64,000 nt of DNA from the NCBI GenBank assembly GCA_021432635.1, contig MU270074.1, forward strand, positions 185,970 to 249,969, given 5' to 3'. Position numbers and translations under genes: made by a program. Source of the DNA: Thozetella sp. PMI_491. Taxonomy: Eukaryota > Ascomycota > Sordariomycetes > Chaetosphaeriales > Chaetosphaeriaceae. Every line of letters starts with the position of its first letter. Position 1 is the first letter of the stretch. The notes below the pieces were generated by a model that saw only the letters and a program-made list of their open reading frames with translations, made no database searches and was not told where the DNA came from. This document shows positions 45,775 through 58,100 of the stretch, in pieces.

Positions 45775-47714
45775 TTACAGTTCGTCCCCGCTGAACTCGT
45801 CCTGGAAGATCTCCTTGACGAGCTGCTTCTTGTTGATCTTGCCCATCGCGTTTCGAGGGATGTGGTCCACCACCTTCAGCACCTGCGGGATCTTGTAGTT
45901 GACCAGGCGGCCCTTGAGCGCCCGGCGCATCTCGAGCGGCGACCACTTGCCGTCCTCAAGAACCTCCTTATCCAGAATCACCACGGCCCCGACCTTCTGG
46001 CCCCATTTTCCGGACGGCACAGCAAGGACGGCCACTTCTGAGATCTGCGGCAGAGCGAGCATCTCCCGCTCGACCTCCAGCGCCGAGACCTTCTCCCCGC
46101 CGCTCTTGATGATGTCGGCGCTGCGACGGCCGAGGATGAAGTACAGGTCTCCTCGAGTCCATTCTTTCTGACTCGCAGCTGTGCTCCGGCCGGCGGCGGG
46201 GACTTTCCGCCGGACGGCCACATCTCCGGTCTTGAACCAAGCACCCCGCCCATCCTTAGACTCGACAAACTCTTTGGATGTCGCCTCGGGATTGCGCCAA
46301 TACTCGGCAAAGATGGTCGGACCCCGCAGCTGTATTTCACCCGCGCGTTCGCGTCCGGCGGCGTCGTGCTCCTGGCCTGGCTCAATCACCTGATGCGTAT
46401 CGACATCGACGAGCCGCGCCTCTACGCCGGGAAGGGGCCAGCCGACGGAGCCGTCCACGCGGTCGGCAACGTCGAGGCCGCAACTGAGGGCCATTCCGAC
46501 CTCGGTCATGCCGAAGCGCTCTAGCAGTACGTTGCCGCCGCTGAGCTCGCCCCATGCACGCTTGATGGGCGTCGGGAGGGCGGCCGAGCCGGAGATGGCG
46601 AGGCGGAGGTTGGCTGGGCTGATCGCCGTCCGAGCGGCGCTCTGCAAGTCTGGCGCGAGCGCCTTGTGCGTAGCAAGCAGGCGCGAGTAGACGGTGGGAA
46701 CCACCGTGAAGAAGGTGATCTTTTCTCGTTGCGTGAATGGAGAGGTGGAGCTCGGATCTAGCGTCTGGTCTGGCGTCAGGAAAGGATCGGCGAAGCGTTT
46801 CCAGACGGCATCGGCGTTGAAAGGAAACAGAAACTCCACCGAGCTACCGGAGAAGAGCGGGGTGAAAACCGCGTTGATGGTCCCATGGATGTGGTGTAGC
46901 GGGAGAACGTGGAGCAGGTGGTCGGACGGCGAATACTCCCAGGCCTGCAGGAGGGACCTCGCCTGTGCCGTCATAACGCTCTGCGGAAGCAGCACACCCT
47001 TGGGCCGATTTGTTGTCCCGGAGGTGTAGAGCATCATGCCTGCCTCCTTCGGGTTGGGGTCGTCGAGAGTGATCTGCTCATGCGCCCCCCCTCCGAGGTG
47101 CTTCTTCAGCTCGAGGTGCAGTGGCTGCCGGTCCAGCTCCGTCCTAAGTACCTCGTGGGCCTTGGGGGTGAACTTGGCCGATGACAGCAGCATCAGCGCC
47201 TCGCTGTGGTTCAAGATGTACTGCAGCTCTGGCGCCGGGAAGGCAGGGGACAGTGGCACAGCAATGGACCTCGCCGCCAGAATGGCGAGCAGCGTGACTG
47301 GGGCCGGCGTGTTAGCTTGTTCTCGCGGCTGATCCTTGCTCGCTCTCGCCCCGGAGAAACAAGACGGCATTGCTTACCCATGTAGTCGTAGCTGTTCTCG
47401 ACCAGGAACGCTATGCGCTCGCCATTGATGTCGTCCCGACCCGCTGTCTCGTACAACCGGTTCCGGGCCCGGCACACATCCCCCAGCAGCTCGCCATACT
47501 TGAAACGCCTCCCGCTCTGCGAGTGCACGGCGACGGTCGAGTCCGGGTCGTGGCGAGCGATGGCCTCGAAAACAGGCAGCTTCGGCAGCGTAGACGCCAT
47601 TCTCAGCCCAGAACCAACTCTAAACCGGGGCTGCGCAGCGACTATCCGGGTAGAACAAGCAGATTGACCAAAACACCGAAGAAGGGGCCGCAGACGAGGA
47701 GCAGCCAGAGACAT
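45775..47714 (-). CDS. Acyl-CoA synthetase, malonyl-CoA synthetase (ACSF3)-like
   Basis: ANL-superfamily adenylating enzyme that probably activates malonate or methylmalonate to the CoA thioester. Exons are 47714-47378 and 47297-45775, with an 80-bp intron (GTAAGC...CCCAG); 619 residues. Two starts are possible. ATG 47714 gives a 38-residue Arg-rich, acid-free leader (MSLAAPRLRPLLRCF) like a mitochondrial presequence; ATG 47600 (MASTLPKL) gives 581 residues. Motifs in order: YTSGTTNRPKGV (ATP loop, about 200), HHIHGT, ISGSAALP, ERFGMTEVGMALS (A5), WFKTGD, GRRSADIIKSGGEKVSALEVE (about 500, hinge) and PRNAMGKINKK (A10, catalytic Lys, about 593). ERFGMTEVGMALS and the IIKSGG-type hinge resemble ACSF3/MatB. 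The C-terminus GDEL is not a peroxisomal signal. The gene is divergent from bol1, another probable mitochondrial gene. Confidence 0.87.
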
Positions 47715-48340
47715 TGGGGGAAGCCGATTAAAAGGGGGGGGGAGGAACCCGAGTGGGTGCCTCGGGACCTTAAAAAAAGAGCGAGATAAAAATACACTAT
47801 CACAAAGGCCGGCCGGCATACAGTCCAGGTTAATATTACAGGGATGGAGACTCACTAACGGCCTGGCACAACAGAAGGAGCTCAAGTTTCTATGCCGGGT
47901 CCGGGTCGCCCGTCCGAGAGCTCAGGGCCGTTGCCGGCAAATTCCCAGTAGTGAAATTTTTCTGTTGGGCCATTAGAGGGAGGGGGGGAAGGGACGAAAG
48001 AGGGCCATTTAGCGCGCCCAGGCAAAACCAGGGCAGGCGCAGGAGCACATCGCCCGGCGTTCAGTGTGGGGAACTCCAGCAGTCTGTGCAGTCTGTGTTG
48101 CCTGCGGGACAGAACCCCCCACCCACCTTCGCTCCCCTGCAGCCCAACTTGCGCAAGACCAGCGCCCGTAAGCGATCCGTCCGATCCTACCCGCCGATTG
48201 GCCGCGGTGGGGGGCGAGTCTACCCACCAGTGCGGTCGCCTCCGGCAGACGCCAACGACGGCACAAACCTCACGAGAGCTGCCATACGTTCATTGCCACC
48301 CCAATCCCAACCCCACCCCCGAGTCGCTCGGTTTCCGTCC
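47715..48340. promoter_or_regulatory. Divergent acyl-CoA synthetase-bol1 promoter region
   Basis: 626 bp between two genes that both appear to encode mitochondrial proteins. It is GC-rich, with a G8 run near 47735, A7 near 47773 and a CCGATTGGCCG (inverted CCAAT) near 48195. No ORF is supported. Confidence 0.4.
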
Positions 48341-48847
48341 ATGTTGCGCCGCATCACCCTCGGCCTCTCGCGCCCCGGACGGCCGTTTGCTACCATGGCC
48401 TCTCAGACTCCCGTCGAGGACACGATCCGAGACAAGGTCAGTCGCCGTCTCCTTCCCGCCCCTCCGGCCTCCGTGGCCCGCCTCGCGTGACCTGCCCGTC
48501 ATGTGGGAACCGCCGAGCTCACACACGTGCGCCCCCCCGTCTAGCTCACGGCCGCTTTGCAGCCTACCCGTCTCGAGATCCACAACGACTCCCATCTCCA
48601 TGCCCACCATCAGGCTATGCGCGGCAGCACCTCCAGCGAGACGCACTTCCGCATCGTCGTCACCTCCGAGGCCTTCGGCTCCAAGATGATGGCCGCCAGG
48701 CATCGCATGATCTACGGCCTGCTCAAGGAAGACATGGCTAAAGAGGGCGGCATCCACGCCTTGCAGCTGCGGACCCTGACTCCCGTCGAGGAAGAAAAGA
48801 AGGCGGCACAAGAAGCCGCACAACCTGGCGCTGGGCCCTCCGCCTAG
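48341..48847 (+). CDS. bol1: BolA-like protein, probably mitochondrial
   Basis: BolA proteins work with monothiol glutaredoxins in Fe-S cluster delivery. Exons are 48341-48436 and 48545-48847, joined across a 108-bp intron (GTCAGT...GTCTAG); 132 residues. The first 18 residues (MLRRITLGLSRPGRPFAT) are basic and acid-free, which suggests mitochondrial import and Bol1 rather than cytosolic Bol2. A second ATG (48395, MASQTP) could give a non-imported form. The BolA fold spans about 25-115: LEIHNDSHLHAHH, then ETHFRIVVTSEAFGSK and the helix ARHRMIYGLLKEDM, whose RHR holds the conserved His used for cluster ligation. The C-terminal tail is Glu/Ala-rich. The gene converges on the 672-residue orphan gene. 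Confidence 0.88.
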
Positions 48848-49141
48848 GCCACGGCCTGCCCGCCGCCATGCAAACGTATTGCCGACTTCCCGTGAGTAAG
48901 AATGCTGAGATACCCCAATGAGCGGGAGGGGCAGGAGCCCAGCGCTCTTGTACTACCAATGTACTTTTCGTCAAACACTATAGAAGGGATCGCTACACAG
49001 AGCCAATTGGGTCATTGCAAAGCTAAGCTCGTGATGTGTCTATATTCGTTTATGCAGCAGCCAAGAACTGCTTAGCACTGTGATATCAGCTCTACGCCCC
49101 AGTCTGACAATGGGATGCGCCGTTTTCTATCTGGGTACTCT

Positions 49142-51160
49142 TCAGGCCTCTGAGCCGTCCTTCTTCTCCGAGAGTCTCCTGTCCAGGAACTTGGCCCACT
49201 GGAGGCTGTCCCGCTTCCTCTTCTCGGACCGCGGTTTCCTAGGCACTAATGGCGACCCGTCTGACACGGACCGACTTATAATGTGCGGGGACGGTTTAGG
49301 TTTTATTGCCGTCTCCGGCACGCTCACCACCGTCGACGTTGCCGTGCTCGGTGGTGCCTCGTCCGACATTGTTCTCCTTCGCGGCTCCTCGGCATCAGCC
49401 TGTGTTTGCATGACGATTTGGGGGAAAGAGGATAGTGCAGGCGAGTCAGGCAGATCCGTGTCTACCTTGATCTCGGAAACCCGACTCTTGCGTCGCGATA
49501 CCTCTGGTGTTGACGACGTTAGCCTATCGGCACGATCAACGCCACTGCTGCTACGATGAGGCGGCGAGATGGGCCGTAGAGACTGTCTGAGTCGTGGCTG
49601 TGACGGATCTACAGTAGATATGGGGTCAGAGAGTAGCTCCCCCGTTATACGATCCTGGCCGTCCTGGGTGTGTCGTGAATATCCAGACTGAGGCTTGGAT
49701 GATGGCCCTTTGAAGGCGAATGGCGTCGAATCCGGCGTGGAGCTCTCCTGTGCCGGCTTGTTCTGCGTTGCTGCCCCCTGAGACTGTGTTGCCTTGGCTG
49801 CCGTTTCGCCTTGCCCAGTGATGCCGCCCAGGATGTCACGAACAGAGTCAGGGTAGCTTTGGGACACATTTCGAAGGCTGGCCTTACTAATGACGCCTTT
49901 GTCGTAGTCAGGTTTGGTAACATTGTCATTATACCAATGAATTGCAGTCAGTGGCGCCTTTTCTCTAGGATTCCCAATGAGGTGTTCGATGTATTGGATG
50001 TAGGGCCCGCAGAAAACGCGAATGAAATCGTCGTAAAGAAATTCGGGCAAAGCCTTCCTCTTGCGCAAATCTTCTAGGCACAAGCACGCTCTAATAAAGT
50101 CGGTTTGCGTTCCTGGAAAGTTGGGGTAGGCGATCTTGAATGCTGTAAAGGGGACCTGCGAAGCCGGGCCGTTTGGTGGGATCTTGGAAAGCGTTGGAGG
50201 TGATTCCTGGCTAGTCTCTCCTGGCCGATGGACCAAATCCAATGCTATATGCGCGTCTTCTGCGGGCTGCAGAGTGGCGACGGCAGAGAGCGGCGAAGGT
50301 GCCACGAGGCTCGCTTGCCCCTGGCCATGGCTTGTAGCTGTGCTGGTTGTGGATGGGCGCGAGCTGGAGCTTTGACCTGGTTCGTACTGCATTGAGGGGC
50401 CAAGCGCGGGCGTTGTTGGAGGTTCTATTCCAGACGGCTGGGAGTTTCCAAACGGCGGCGGCTTCATCCGCCTTGCTCGTTTGAGCGGTGGCTCCGGAGT
50501 GGCGCCATCGAGGGTATAAGTCGACGAGATGATGGGAATCTGGGCTGATGGAGGCGTGGGTTGGGGAGGCGCAGCTCGAGATGCTTGGTTAATCCTTTCT
50601 GACGTATACGGCATGGCTTGAAGGGGTTCAATCTCCATGTCCGCTTCAGATCCAAGACTGCTCGACGGGAAGACGTTTAAAAAGCTCCTGGAAGGAGGAA
50701 CGGCCTTGGGCAAGGGCTTTGGTGATCGTCGAGAAGATGTTAGGGGCATTCTGGTGGGCGAAGACTCCTGGGGGGGGTCTGGAACAGCAAGGGGCCGCCG
50801 GTGGTGCTCCGGGGACTGTGACCAGGACACTCCTGACTTCGGGCTTTCAGAATCGCTGCCCCCTGGCGATCTAGTCTCCTCGGGCGTCCCTGGTTCGTCA
50901 TCGTCGGATTGGCATGACGGGTTGGAAGTAGGGGGGGAACTACCCAGCCTAGAAGCCGAAATATTCCGTTGTGACGACTGGGAAGGTTTTGGAGTATGAA
51001 AGTGCTGCAGGCTTTCGAGAACCTGGGCGGGTACGTTTGCGATGCCGTCCGCCCTCCACGCGTCAGGTCGGTCAAGCAGCTTCAGCTGGTCGCGTGGAAT
51101 CTTCACATATCTGCGGTGAATACCAAAGAGGCCATCCGTATAGGGTGGCGACTCCGACAT
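49142..51160 (-). CDS. 672-residue protein of unknown function, mostly disordered
   Basis: Not recognised. A single uninterrupted exon starts at ATG 51160 (MSESPPYTDGLFG). Residues 1-55 look folded and possibly conserved (RRYVKIPRDQLKLL, then NVPAQVLESLQHFH). About 56-330 are Ser/Pro-rich and low complexity, with a basic patch PPLKRARRMKPPP near 225-237. About 335-447 look like a folded, mostly helical core: AYPNFPGTQTDFIRACLCLE followed by LPEFLYDDFIRVF and an aromatic-rich IQYIEHLI stretch. Then comes more Ser/Pro-rich sequence and a C-terminal basic helix (PRKPRSEKRKRDSLQWAKFL) resembling a nuclear localisation signal. A nuclear scaffold role is a guess from composition. It shares a 958-bp divergent promoter with fab1. 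Confidence 0.8.
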   Translation of the reverse strand: MSESPPYTDGLFGIHRRYVKIPRDQLKLLDRPDAWRADGIANVPAQVLESLQHFHTPKPSQSSQRNISASRLGSSPPTSNPSCQSDDDEPGTPEETRSPGGSDSESPKSGVSWSQSPEHHRRPLAVPDPPQESSPTRMPLTSSRRSPKPLPKAVPPSRSFLNVFPSSSLGSEADMEIEPLQAMPYTSERINQASRAAPPQPTPPSAQIPIISSTYTLDGATPEPPLKRARRMKPPPFGNSQPSGIEPPTTPALGPSMQYEPGQSSSSRPSTTSTATSHGQGQASLVAPSPLSAVATLQPAEDAHIALDLVHRPGETSQESPPTLSKIPPNGPASQVPFTAFKIAYPNFPGTQTDFIRACLCLEDLRKRKALPEFLYDDFIRVFCGPYIQYIEHLIGNPREKAPLTAIHWYNDNVTKPDYDKGVISKASLRNVSQSYPDSVRDILGGITGQGETAAKATQSQGAATQNKPAQESSTPDSTPFAFKGPSSKPQSGYSRHTQDGQDRITGELLSDPISTVDPSQPRLRQSLRPISPPHRSSSGVDRADRLTSSTPEVSRRKSRVSEIKVDTDLPDSPALSSFPQIVMQTQADAEEPRRRTMSDEAPPSTATSTVVSVPETAIKPKPSPHIISRSVSDGSPLVPRKPRSEKRKRDSLQWAKFLDRRLSEKKDGSEA

Positions 51161-52118
51161 CCTGAACGGTTATAGATTCTTGTGAAACGGCGTCTTGGGA
51201 GGTCTTGGAGGCCAGGCAAACGCCTGGCTTTGGCTGCAGGCGTCTAGCAGGCAAACCCAATAATAGGTAAGCGGGAGGCGAGTATCTGCGCGAGAAGACG
51301 CTGTCTCATTTTTTGGGGTGGTCGGAAACCCCTAGAAGCTTTGTCGTTTCTCGAATCAAACCCGACCAGCTGTGTCTACCATCGACACCAATCTGCAGAG
51401 GTGGGAGTGGTAAAAGCGGCTCCCCAGTCTCCCACATACCGCTTCCTGTCGAATAGCACTGCCCGTTTGGGACGCGTTCACGTCGCCAGATCACCTGACC
51501 AACCCCGCTAATATTAAAGTGGCGAGGTTTATCCGATGAGTAAAGTGTGCCGATCAGCGCTCCAACCGGGCCCGGCCGTGCGGTGTTGACGTTATTGGTG
51601 GCACCTCCCCGCCTATGTTGGAGGCCGGGGCTTGCCTAGCTTGTCCAACAGCTCTGAGCCAGTCAATCCAGTTTCGTCATCTGCGAAGCCTGACTCTTCC
51701 ACCTCAAACAGGGTATGGCCATGTGAGGCTCCAAGCTTGCACACCAGCACTTCCTCGCCTTCTAAGTGCGTAGCCTAACACCCTGACCCGCAAACCCTGC
51801 TTATGATTTGGCCCATGGGGTCATTTGTCACGCGCTGGACCCTTTGCGCAGGACTGTCTTAAACTTGAATGCAACCATCGCATCGCCTTACTCCGCCAGT
51901 CTTTCCGAACGAGCAGCTTTCCCAAGCATCCCCGTCCCTCGCACGCATCCATACTTCGAACCCGTGTTTCCACACTGTAACCATCGCCGAACGTCCCGCC
52001 GTCGTTCTCGGCATCGCGCTCTCTCGTCCACGGCGAAGCATGAGCCTCGCGGGCTACAACACGCGAGATTTGTAGCAACACGCCCCCGCATGGTGTCCTG
52101 CACGGTGACGACGGCAAG
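51161..52118. promoter_or_regulatory. Divergent promoter region of the orphan gene and fab1
   Basis: 958 bp. Near fab1 it contains two short upstream ORFs (52040-52075 and 52090-52122), the second overlapping the fab1 start. A CTAATATTAAAGTGG segment near 51508 is the most TATA-like sequence. No further gene is supported. Confidence 0.45.
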
Positions 52119-52122
52119 ATGA
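52090..52122 (+). promoter_or_regulatory. 10-codon upstream ORF overlapping the fab1 start (ATGA)
   Basis: ATG at 52090 opens MVSCTVTTAR and ends at TGA 52120-52122, which shares bases with the fab1 ATG at 52119-52121 (AAGATGACGG). A second short upstream ORF (MSLAGYNTRDL) runs 52040-52075. If the transcript starts upstream of these, fab1 translation would depend on leaky scanning or termination-reinitiation. Confidence 0.5.
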
Positions 52123-55100
52123 CGGCCAACAACCATCCAAGACAGCTGTCAATACCGAAGTCGCCGACGGCCTCGACCCTCGACTCACGCTCTCGTCGCG
52201 ATTCCTTGGCGTCCATCTCGGTCGCTTCTCAAGTCGGCAAGGAGCAGCTCGCCCAGACCCTCGACAAGATACACACTTCAGCCAGTCAGTCCGGCGTCCT
52301 GACCACTTTCAACGATTTTGCCCCCCCACCTGGCACTGTTTCGACGGAGGAGAGCAAGGGATCATCCGGAGATTTGGTTCAGCAAAGTCTGAGCGGTCTG
52401 TATAGCCGGCTCAAAGAGGCTGTTGGGGTAGTAGCCAAGACTCCCGCACAAGAGCCAGACGACGCCGAAGGCCAAGATGGGGCGTCACGGAAGGGCTCCG
52501 GACTGATGAGCTCTGTGTCGTCTTACACGCGAGGTGAAAGCGGAGCGACTAACTCAACTTTCAACTCAAACATCTCCACAGATCCGACGTCTGTCATCTC
52601 ATCTTCCGGGATGGCCACGAGCGAGTCCCAGTCCCATATGCAGTCATCTAAAGCGTCGTCCATCACGAACATGACTGCGTCCAAATCTACGTCATCCGCC
52701 AGCCAGAACCTTCCCAAGATAGCCAAGGCTGCCCTGCCGAGTGCGGTGACGTCCGCCATCGACCCGGTCACCGTTAGTGCGTTCAAGGATCCCAAGGAGG
52801 CTTCCCGCGGCCTGACAAGTCGAACCGAAGAGCCATTTAACCGATCGACAAGCCAAAGAAGTGTCAGCAAACAGAGCGACGGGTCGTCGGTCGTCGCCAT
52901 GTCACCAAACGTGAGCCTAGATAACGCCTCATTTAGTGATCGGATGAGGGGTTCCAGCCGCTCAAGGGCCGAGGACGGCCTGAGTATCGATGGCAGCACG
53001 GACACACCGATGAGTCCGGCGAACGGGGCGGCAGACGCACGCGTGCCTAGGACTACTTCTCGGTTGTCTGCCTTCGACCCCGCGTTGGATCCCAGGAAAC
53101 GGCCGATGGCGATCGACCGGATCAGCATGTCGAGGGCTCGAAATCACTCGAGGTCCTCCTCTATGGAGCCAGGAACGGCTGAGCCCAGCCCTATCAACTC
53201 GTCGGCCCACAATAGCATCTACCACGACTCTTTTGCCCATAACGAGCGACCAGAGAAGCTCCAGTCTGGCGCCATGAGAATCCCTGGAACCACCACCAAC
53301 CAAGGCGCTGTAGTTAGCGCAAGACTGGAGTCGATGCGGAAGCAAGTGCTCAGCAAGGAGTTTTGGATGGCAGACGACACCTGCCGGGAGTGCTTTCTCT
53401 GCGGCAATCCGTTCAATGCATTTCGCCGAAAGCACCACTGCCGGACGTGTGGCTGTATCTTTGATAACAAATGCACTGCCATCATCAGTGGAGAGAAGTT
53501 TGGGGTCGCCGGCACACTCCGCGTTTGCAAGACTTGTCTGGACATCATCAATCGCAGGTATGACAGCGGCTCTGACGACTCTGGCGACGAAGCCTATCTT
53601 CCGGTCATATTCAAGTCCAAGATCGCCAGGCAAGGAAGCGAAAGCAAGCCAAAGGCTGAAGACGAGATGAGCCTATCTGAACGACCTGATGTCGACGATG
53701 CGAGATCAGCAACGACCCCCATGATGGCTATTCCCGCCACCAGAAGAGTCGGCCACTCAGCTGTTCTGGAGATCGATGCGCCGCAGCTGAGCAGGCCAAG
53801 CTCCTCCCGATCCCTGAAATCGCTCGCCGGCCAGCGACCCCAATCTTCGGGGCATCGCAGACATCACTCCAAGCACAATTTCTTGAACAGGTTCAAGAGC
53901 TCGGCTGAGGAGCGAGCGCCGTTCCGCACATCTGTTAACGAGGAGCTTGGGAGGAAATCCAAACTTTCGGTGTTTCATGACGACAATATCATCGATCCTG
54001 AGTTGGCGCCTTACATGTCGGACGAGTCCAGTGGCGACGAGCAGATGAGCATCGTCGCCATGATGAACGGCAGCGATCTCCAGCCGTCCAGCCTGGACCC
54101 CGACCGAAACTTTGGGCCTTATTTGAACGCCAACCGGAGACATCGGTTCCGCCACGGCGAGAAGAGCGTCAGCGCACTAAGCCTCACCAGTCGTGAACAC
54201 GATGATAAAATGGGGCCTCCTAGCTTGGCAATTCAAACGAGGTCTGCGAGACGTAGGAACCTTAGCACCGCTAGTGCCAGCATTCATCACCTCCGCTCTC
54301 CACGGCCCAAGTCAGGTGTCTTTAAGGGGCCTTCTGCCTCAGCCGAAACATTGGCGCTCCTCGATCACTCGGGACCGCTGGAACCCCCCACCTTGAACAG
54401 GAGCGACTCGAACCAAGAGAAAAACCAATCTGCGCGATCGTTGAGTGGTACTAGCCTAAATCATATCCGCAAGCTCTTCCGCCAGCTGTTAGAAGACGCC
54501 AACATTCCCAACCCATCTGCCTGGGAGAAAGCCCTGATACCGATTCTCATTCGAACGGCCGATGATGTGGAGCCAAAGATCATCCAGGGGGATGATATGG
54601 ACATTCGACACTATGTCAAGCTGAAGAAGATCCCCGGTGGCAGGCCGAGCGATACCACATACGTGCAGGGCGTTGTCTTCACCAAGAATCTCGTGTTGAA
54701 AAGCATGCCCCGGAAGATGGCTGGCGAGCCAAGGATTGTCATCGTGTCTTTCCCTATCGAATACCAGAGGCAGCCGGAGCAGCATTTCATGAGCTTGCAG
54801 CCGGTAATTGAGCAGGAGAAAGAGTTTCTCCGAGTCGTCGTGAATCGCATCATCGCGCAACGGCCCCACGTTCTTCTTGCTGAGAAGAGCGTCTCCGGCC
54901 TGGCGCTTCAGTACTTGAGCGAGGCGAACATCGCCGTGGCCTACAACGTCAAGCCTTCTGTCATTGAAGCTGTTTCCAGAATGGCCAAGACAGAGATCAT
55001 CTCTTCGCTGGATATGCTTGCCTTACCGGTTCATGTTGGTCACAGCGGCGGCTTTGAGGTCAAGACCTACTCGAATAGCGAAATCAAGGGCAAGAAGAAG

Positions 55101-58100
55101 ACCTACATCTTCGTCACAGGCTGTGATAGAGATCTTGGTTGCACCATCGCGCTCCGAGGTGGCTCCCAAGAGGTGCTCTCTCGCATGAAGAAGATCACGG
55201 AATTCATGGTTTATGTCGTCTACAACCTGAAGCTTGAATCGTGCCTACTGCGAGACGAGTTCATCCTGCTGCCGGCTGATGTCGAAACTCCGTCGCCACA
55301 ACCCGCTTCTCGGCAAGCAACTAGCGATTGGCATGGGCTGGCAGCAGCACGAGTTGGGTCTGCCCCGGTGAGCCAAACTAGTGATGAACCTGATCTCGTA
55401 ACGACAAGTCAGATCAGCGAGAGCGAGAACCCCAGCCAGTCAAACAGCAGCTTGTCGGAAGACGCGGAGCAACCCGTTCCAGACAGGGCGGCTCAAACGA
55501 AGAGGCTCGTTTCCCTACACGAATCTCACTCCCACGCCTCCCACGACAGCATCGTCCCTGAGGATGTCCCCATGCCGACGTTCTACAGCGATATGGTCGC
55601 CAAGTACGAGACTCGAATCTTGTCTGCCTCCCCGTTTGTCAGATTTACGCAGCCTTACCTCTTGATGCGTGCTCGTGAGCAGGAGAGGCGACTGACCCAC
55701 CTCAGGAGGCTTCGGGATCAAGATATCGTGGAAGATCTTGGAGAGAGTGAATCATCCGATCCAGAGAAATTCCAGCTCATCAAGCCCGAGATGGTGCATG
55801 AGATTGGCCAAAAAGCACCGAGGCAGATCATGGAGATCCTTCATGCAGTGCACGATGCGGAATACGACAAGGCGCTACACAACTACCGCACGCAAACAAG
55901 ACATTGGGAGAACTATATACAAGGCAGCGTTGATCTTTTCAACCCTTATTCGCATCAGAACATCGTCGTCTTGTTCTCTGTCACCTGCACCGCCACCAAG
56001 ATACCCTGCATTGAGCCCGAGGTGATTGTCATTGACTTCTACGACGAGCACCCAGAGCCTGGTATGGACCCAGACTGCACGCTCGGCCAGTACGTTGAGC
56101 ACCTGTCTCTCACAGCGGAGACTATCTGCCATGCGAATGGCTGCGACAAACAGATGTGGGAGCACCATCGCACCTATGTACACGACGAAGCACGCATTAC
56201 CGTATTCGTCGAGCACAATTCGCCTTTGCCCGTGGGATTCATCGCTCCTAGCCTGGCAACCGAGGACAGCAGAGACGACATCTATATGTGGAGCTTCTGC
56301 AAGTTCTGCAAGAAGGAATTCGGCGTTCATGCCATGTCGGACAGCGCGTGGAGGTACTCTTTCGGCAAGTATCTCGAGCTCTCGTTCTGGAGCCAGGGCC
56401 TACGGCTGCATGAGGAGACAGGATGCCCTCATGATCATCAGAAAGACCATCTCAAGTACTTCTATTACCGAGGAAACATTGTCAGAGTCCACTACGACCC
56501 TGTCGACCTCTTCGAGATCATTGTACCTCGACCTCGCATCACGTGGAAGGTTGATCACGACCTGAAGCTGAAGAACGAGATCTTCACCAGATACGAGGAG
56601 CGCTGGAACAAGTTCATGCTCTCAGTCGAGATGAAATTGCAGGACATCCGGATCGACAGCGTCTTGCCGGACAAAGCAGAACAGTGTCGGCTCGAGATCG
56701 AGCAGTTGCGCAAAAAGGCTCAGGAGGACAAGCCGGCGCTACTCCGACGTCTTCAAGAGACCTACATGAATTCTAAGTACTACGAGATCATACCTCTCAA
56801 CGTCGTTATGCGAGAGATGCTCGAGAAGGCCGGCGAATGGGATGCTGCGTTTGCCAAATTGGAGGCAGACTTCGTGTCCGATAAGGATGTTCGCCAGTTG
56901 ACCATCATGCAGCTCAAGAAGATATTCACGGATAACGAGTCCAAGGAATCGCTTCCGACGACCGATGGGACCACATCGATTGGGTCGGAGTCGGAGGAGA
57001 AGACGCCTGCAACCACGCAAACCAGTGTCACTGAAGGCGAGGAAACCCCGTCTCAGCCCTCGGATAGCTGTCCAATCCAGACACCCATCTCGCCAAGCGC
57101 GGAGGCTGAGATTCCATCCCAGCAAGACGTGGTGCTTGAACGAGTCGAACCCCTTGACCTAGCCACGCCAACCTCGCCAACCTTATCCAAGGGCCCGTTG
57201 ATTCCTCAGGACGAAAGCCCGGTTTTACCCAAGGCTGGGGGCGAGCAAGCTGTGAGCGCTGCGCCACCAGCCCCAACACCAGCAACTAAGCCAAGCGACC
57301 CAGAACCTCCTGTTCCTAACCCCGACATGTCGCTGTCTGAAAAGGTTGAGCGCCTCCGGAAGCGGACCATGTCGACTGAAATCCCGGGCACGGGTGCTAG
57401 AGGGGAGAATCCTCCCACAGCTGACAAGGCGCAACGTCCCATACCGGAGCGCGGCTCTTCCCGTAGGGCGGGTTTAACGGTGTCGCCTCCCATGGTGCGA
57501 GCCATATCTCAGCCTTCAGGCACGCTTCCTAGGACACAGTCGAGCATTGGCAAGCTACTAAAGGAGCAGAAAGAGCAGAAGGTCCAGGATTCGACTGAAT
57601 ATCACAGAACCTCCACTGATAGTTCGCTGAAGAGCGAGAAGAAGTTCTCCGATCGCATCGGCCTTTCCGCTTTGAAAGGTCATCGAAAAGGGGCCTCTTC
57701 GAGGATCCCGCAGCCGCAATATAGCCACGGCACAAAGAAAAGGGAGTCCAAGGTATCTGCTCTCGCACGGCACTTTGAGCAGCTGAGCCGCGAGTTCGAG
57801 AGAGAGAGGAATAGAGACAAGAAGCAACGGGCCGCCAAGCTCCACCACTCGCGCGCGTTCCTGCCACGGTCGTCAACCAAGGCGATTGTAGAAGTCTACG
57901 AAGACGTAGATCAAGCTGTCCAGGAGCCCGGACCGTCGGACGATGACCACCTGTTAGATAGAGAGCAGGCTGACAAACGGTCGGTGGACACAAGCAACAC
58001 GCATGAAACGAGCCAAAAGGATTCCCCCACCAAGGAGCTCAGCACGCCGCTCGTTTCGCCAACAGGGCCCCCATCCCAGGCCGAAGAGACAGCCACTGAG

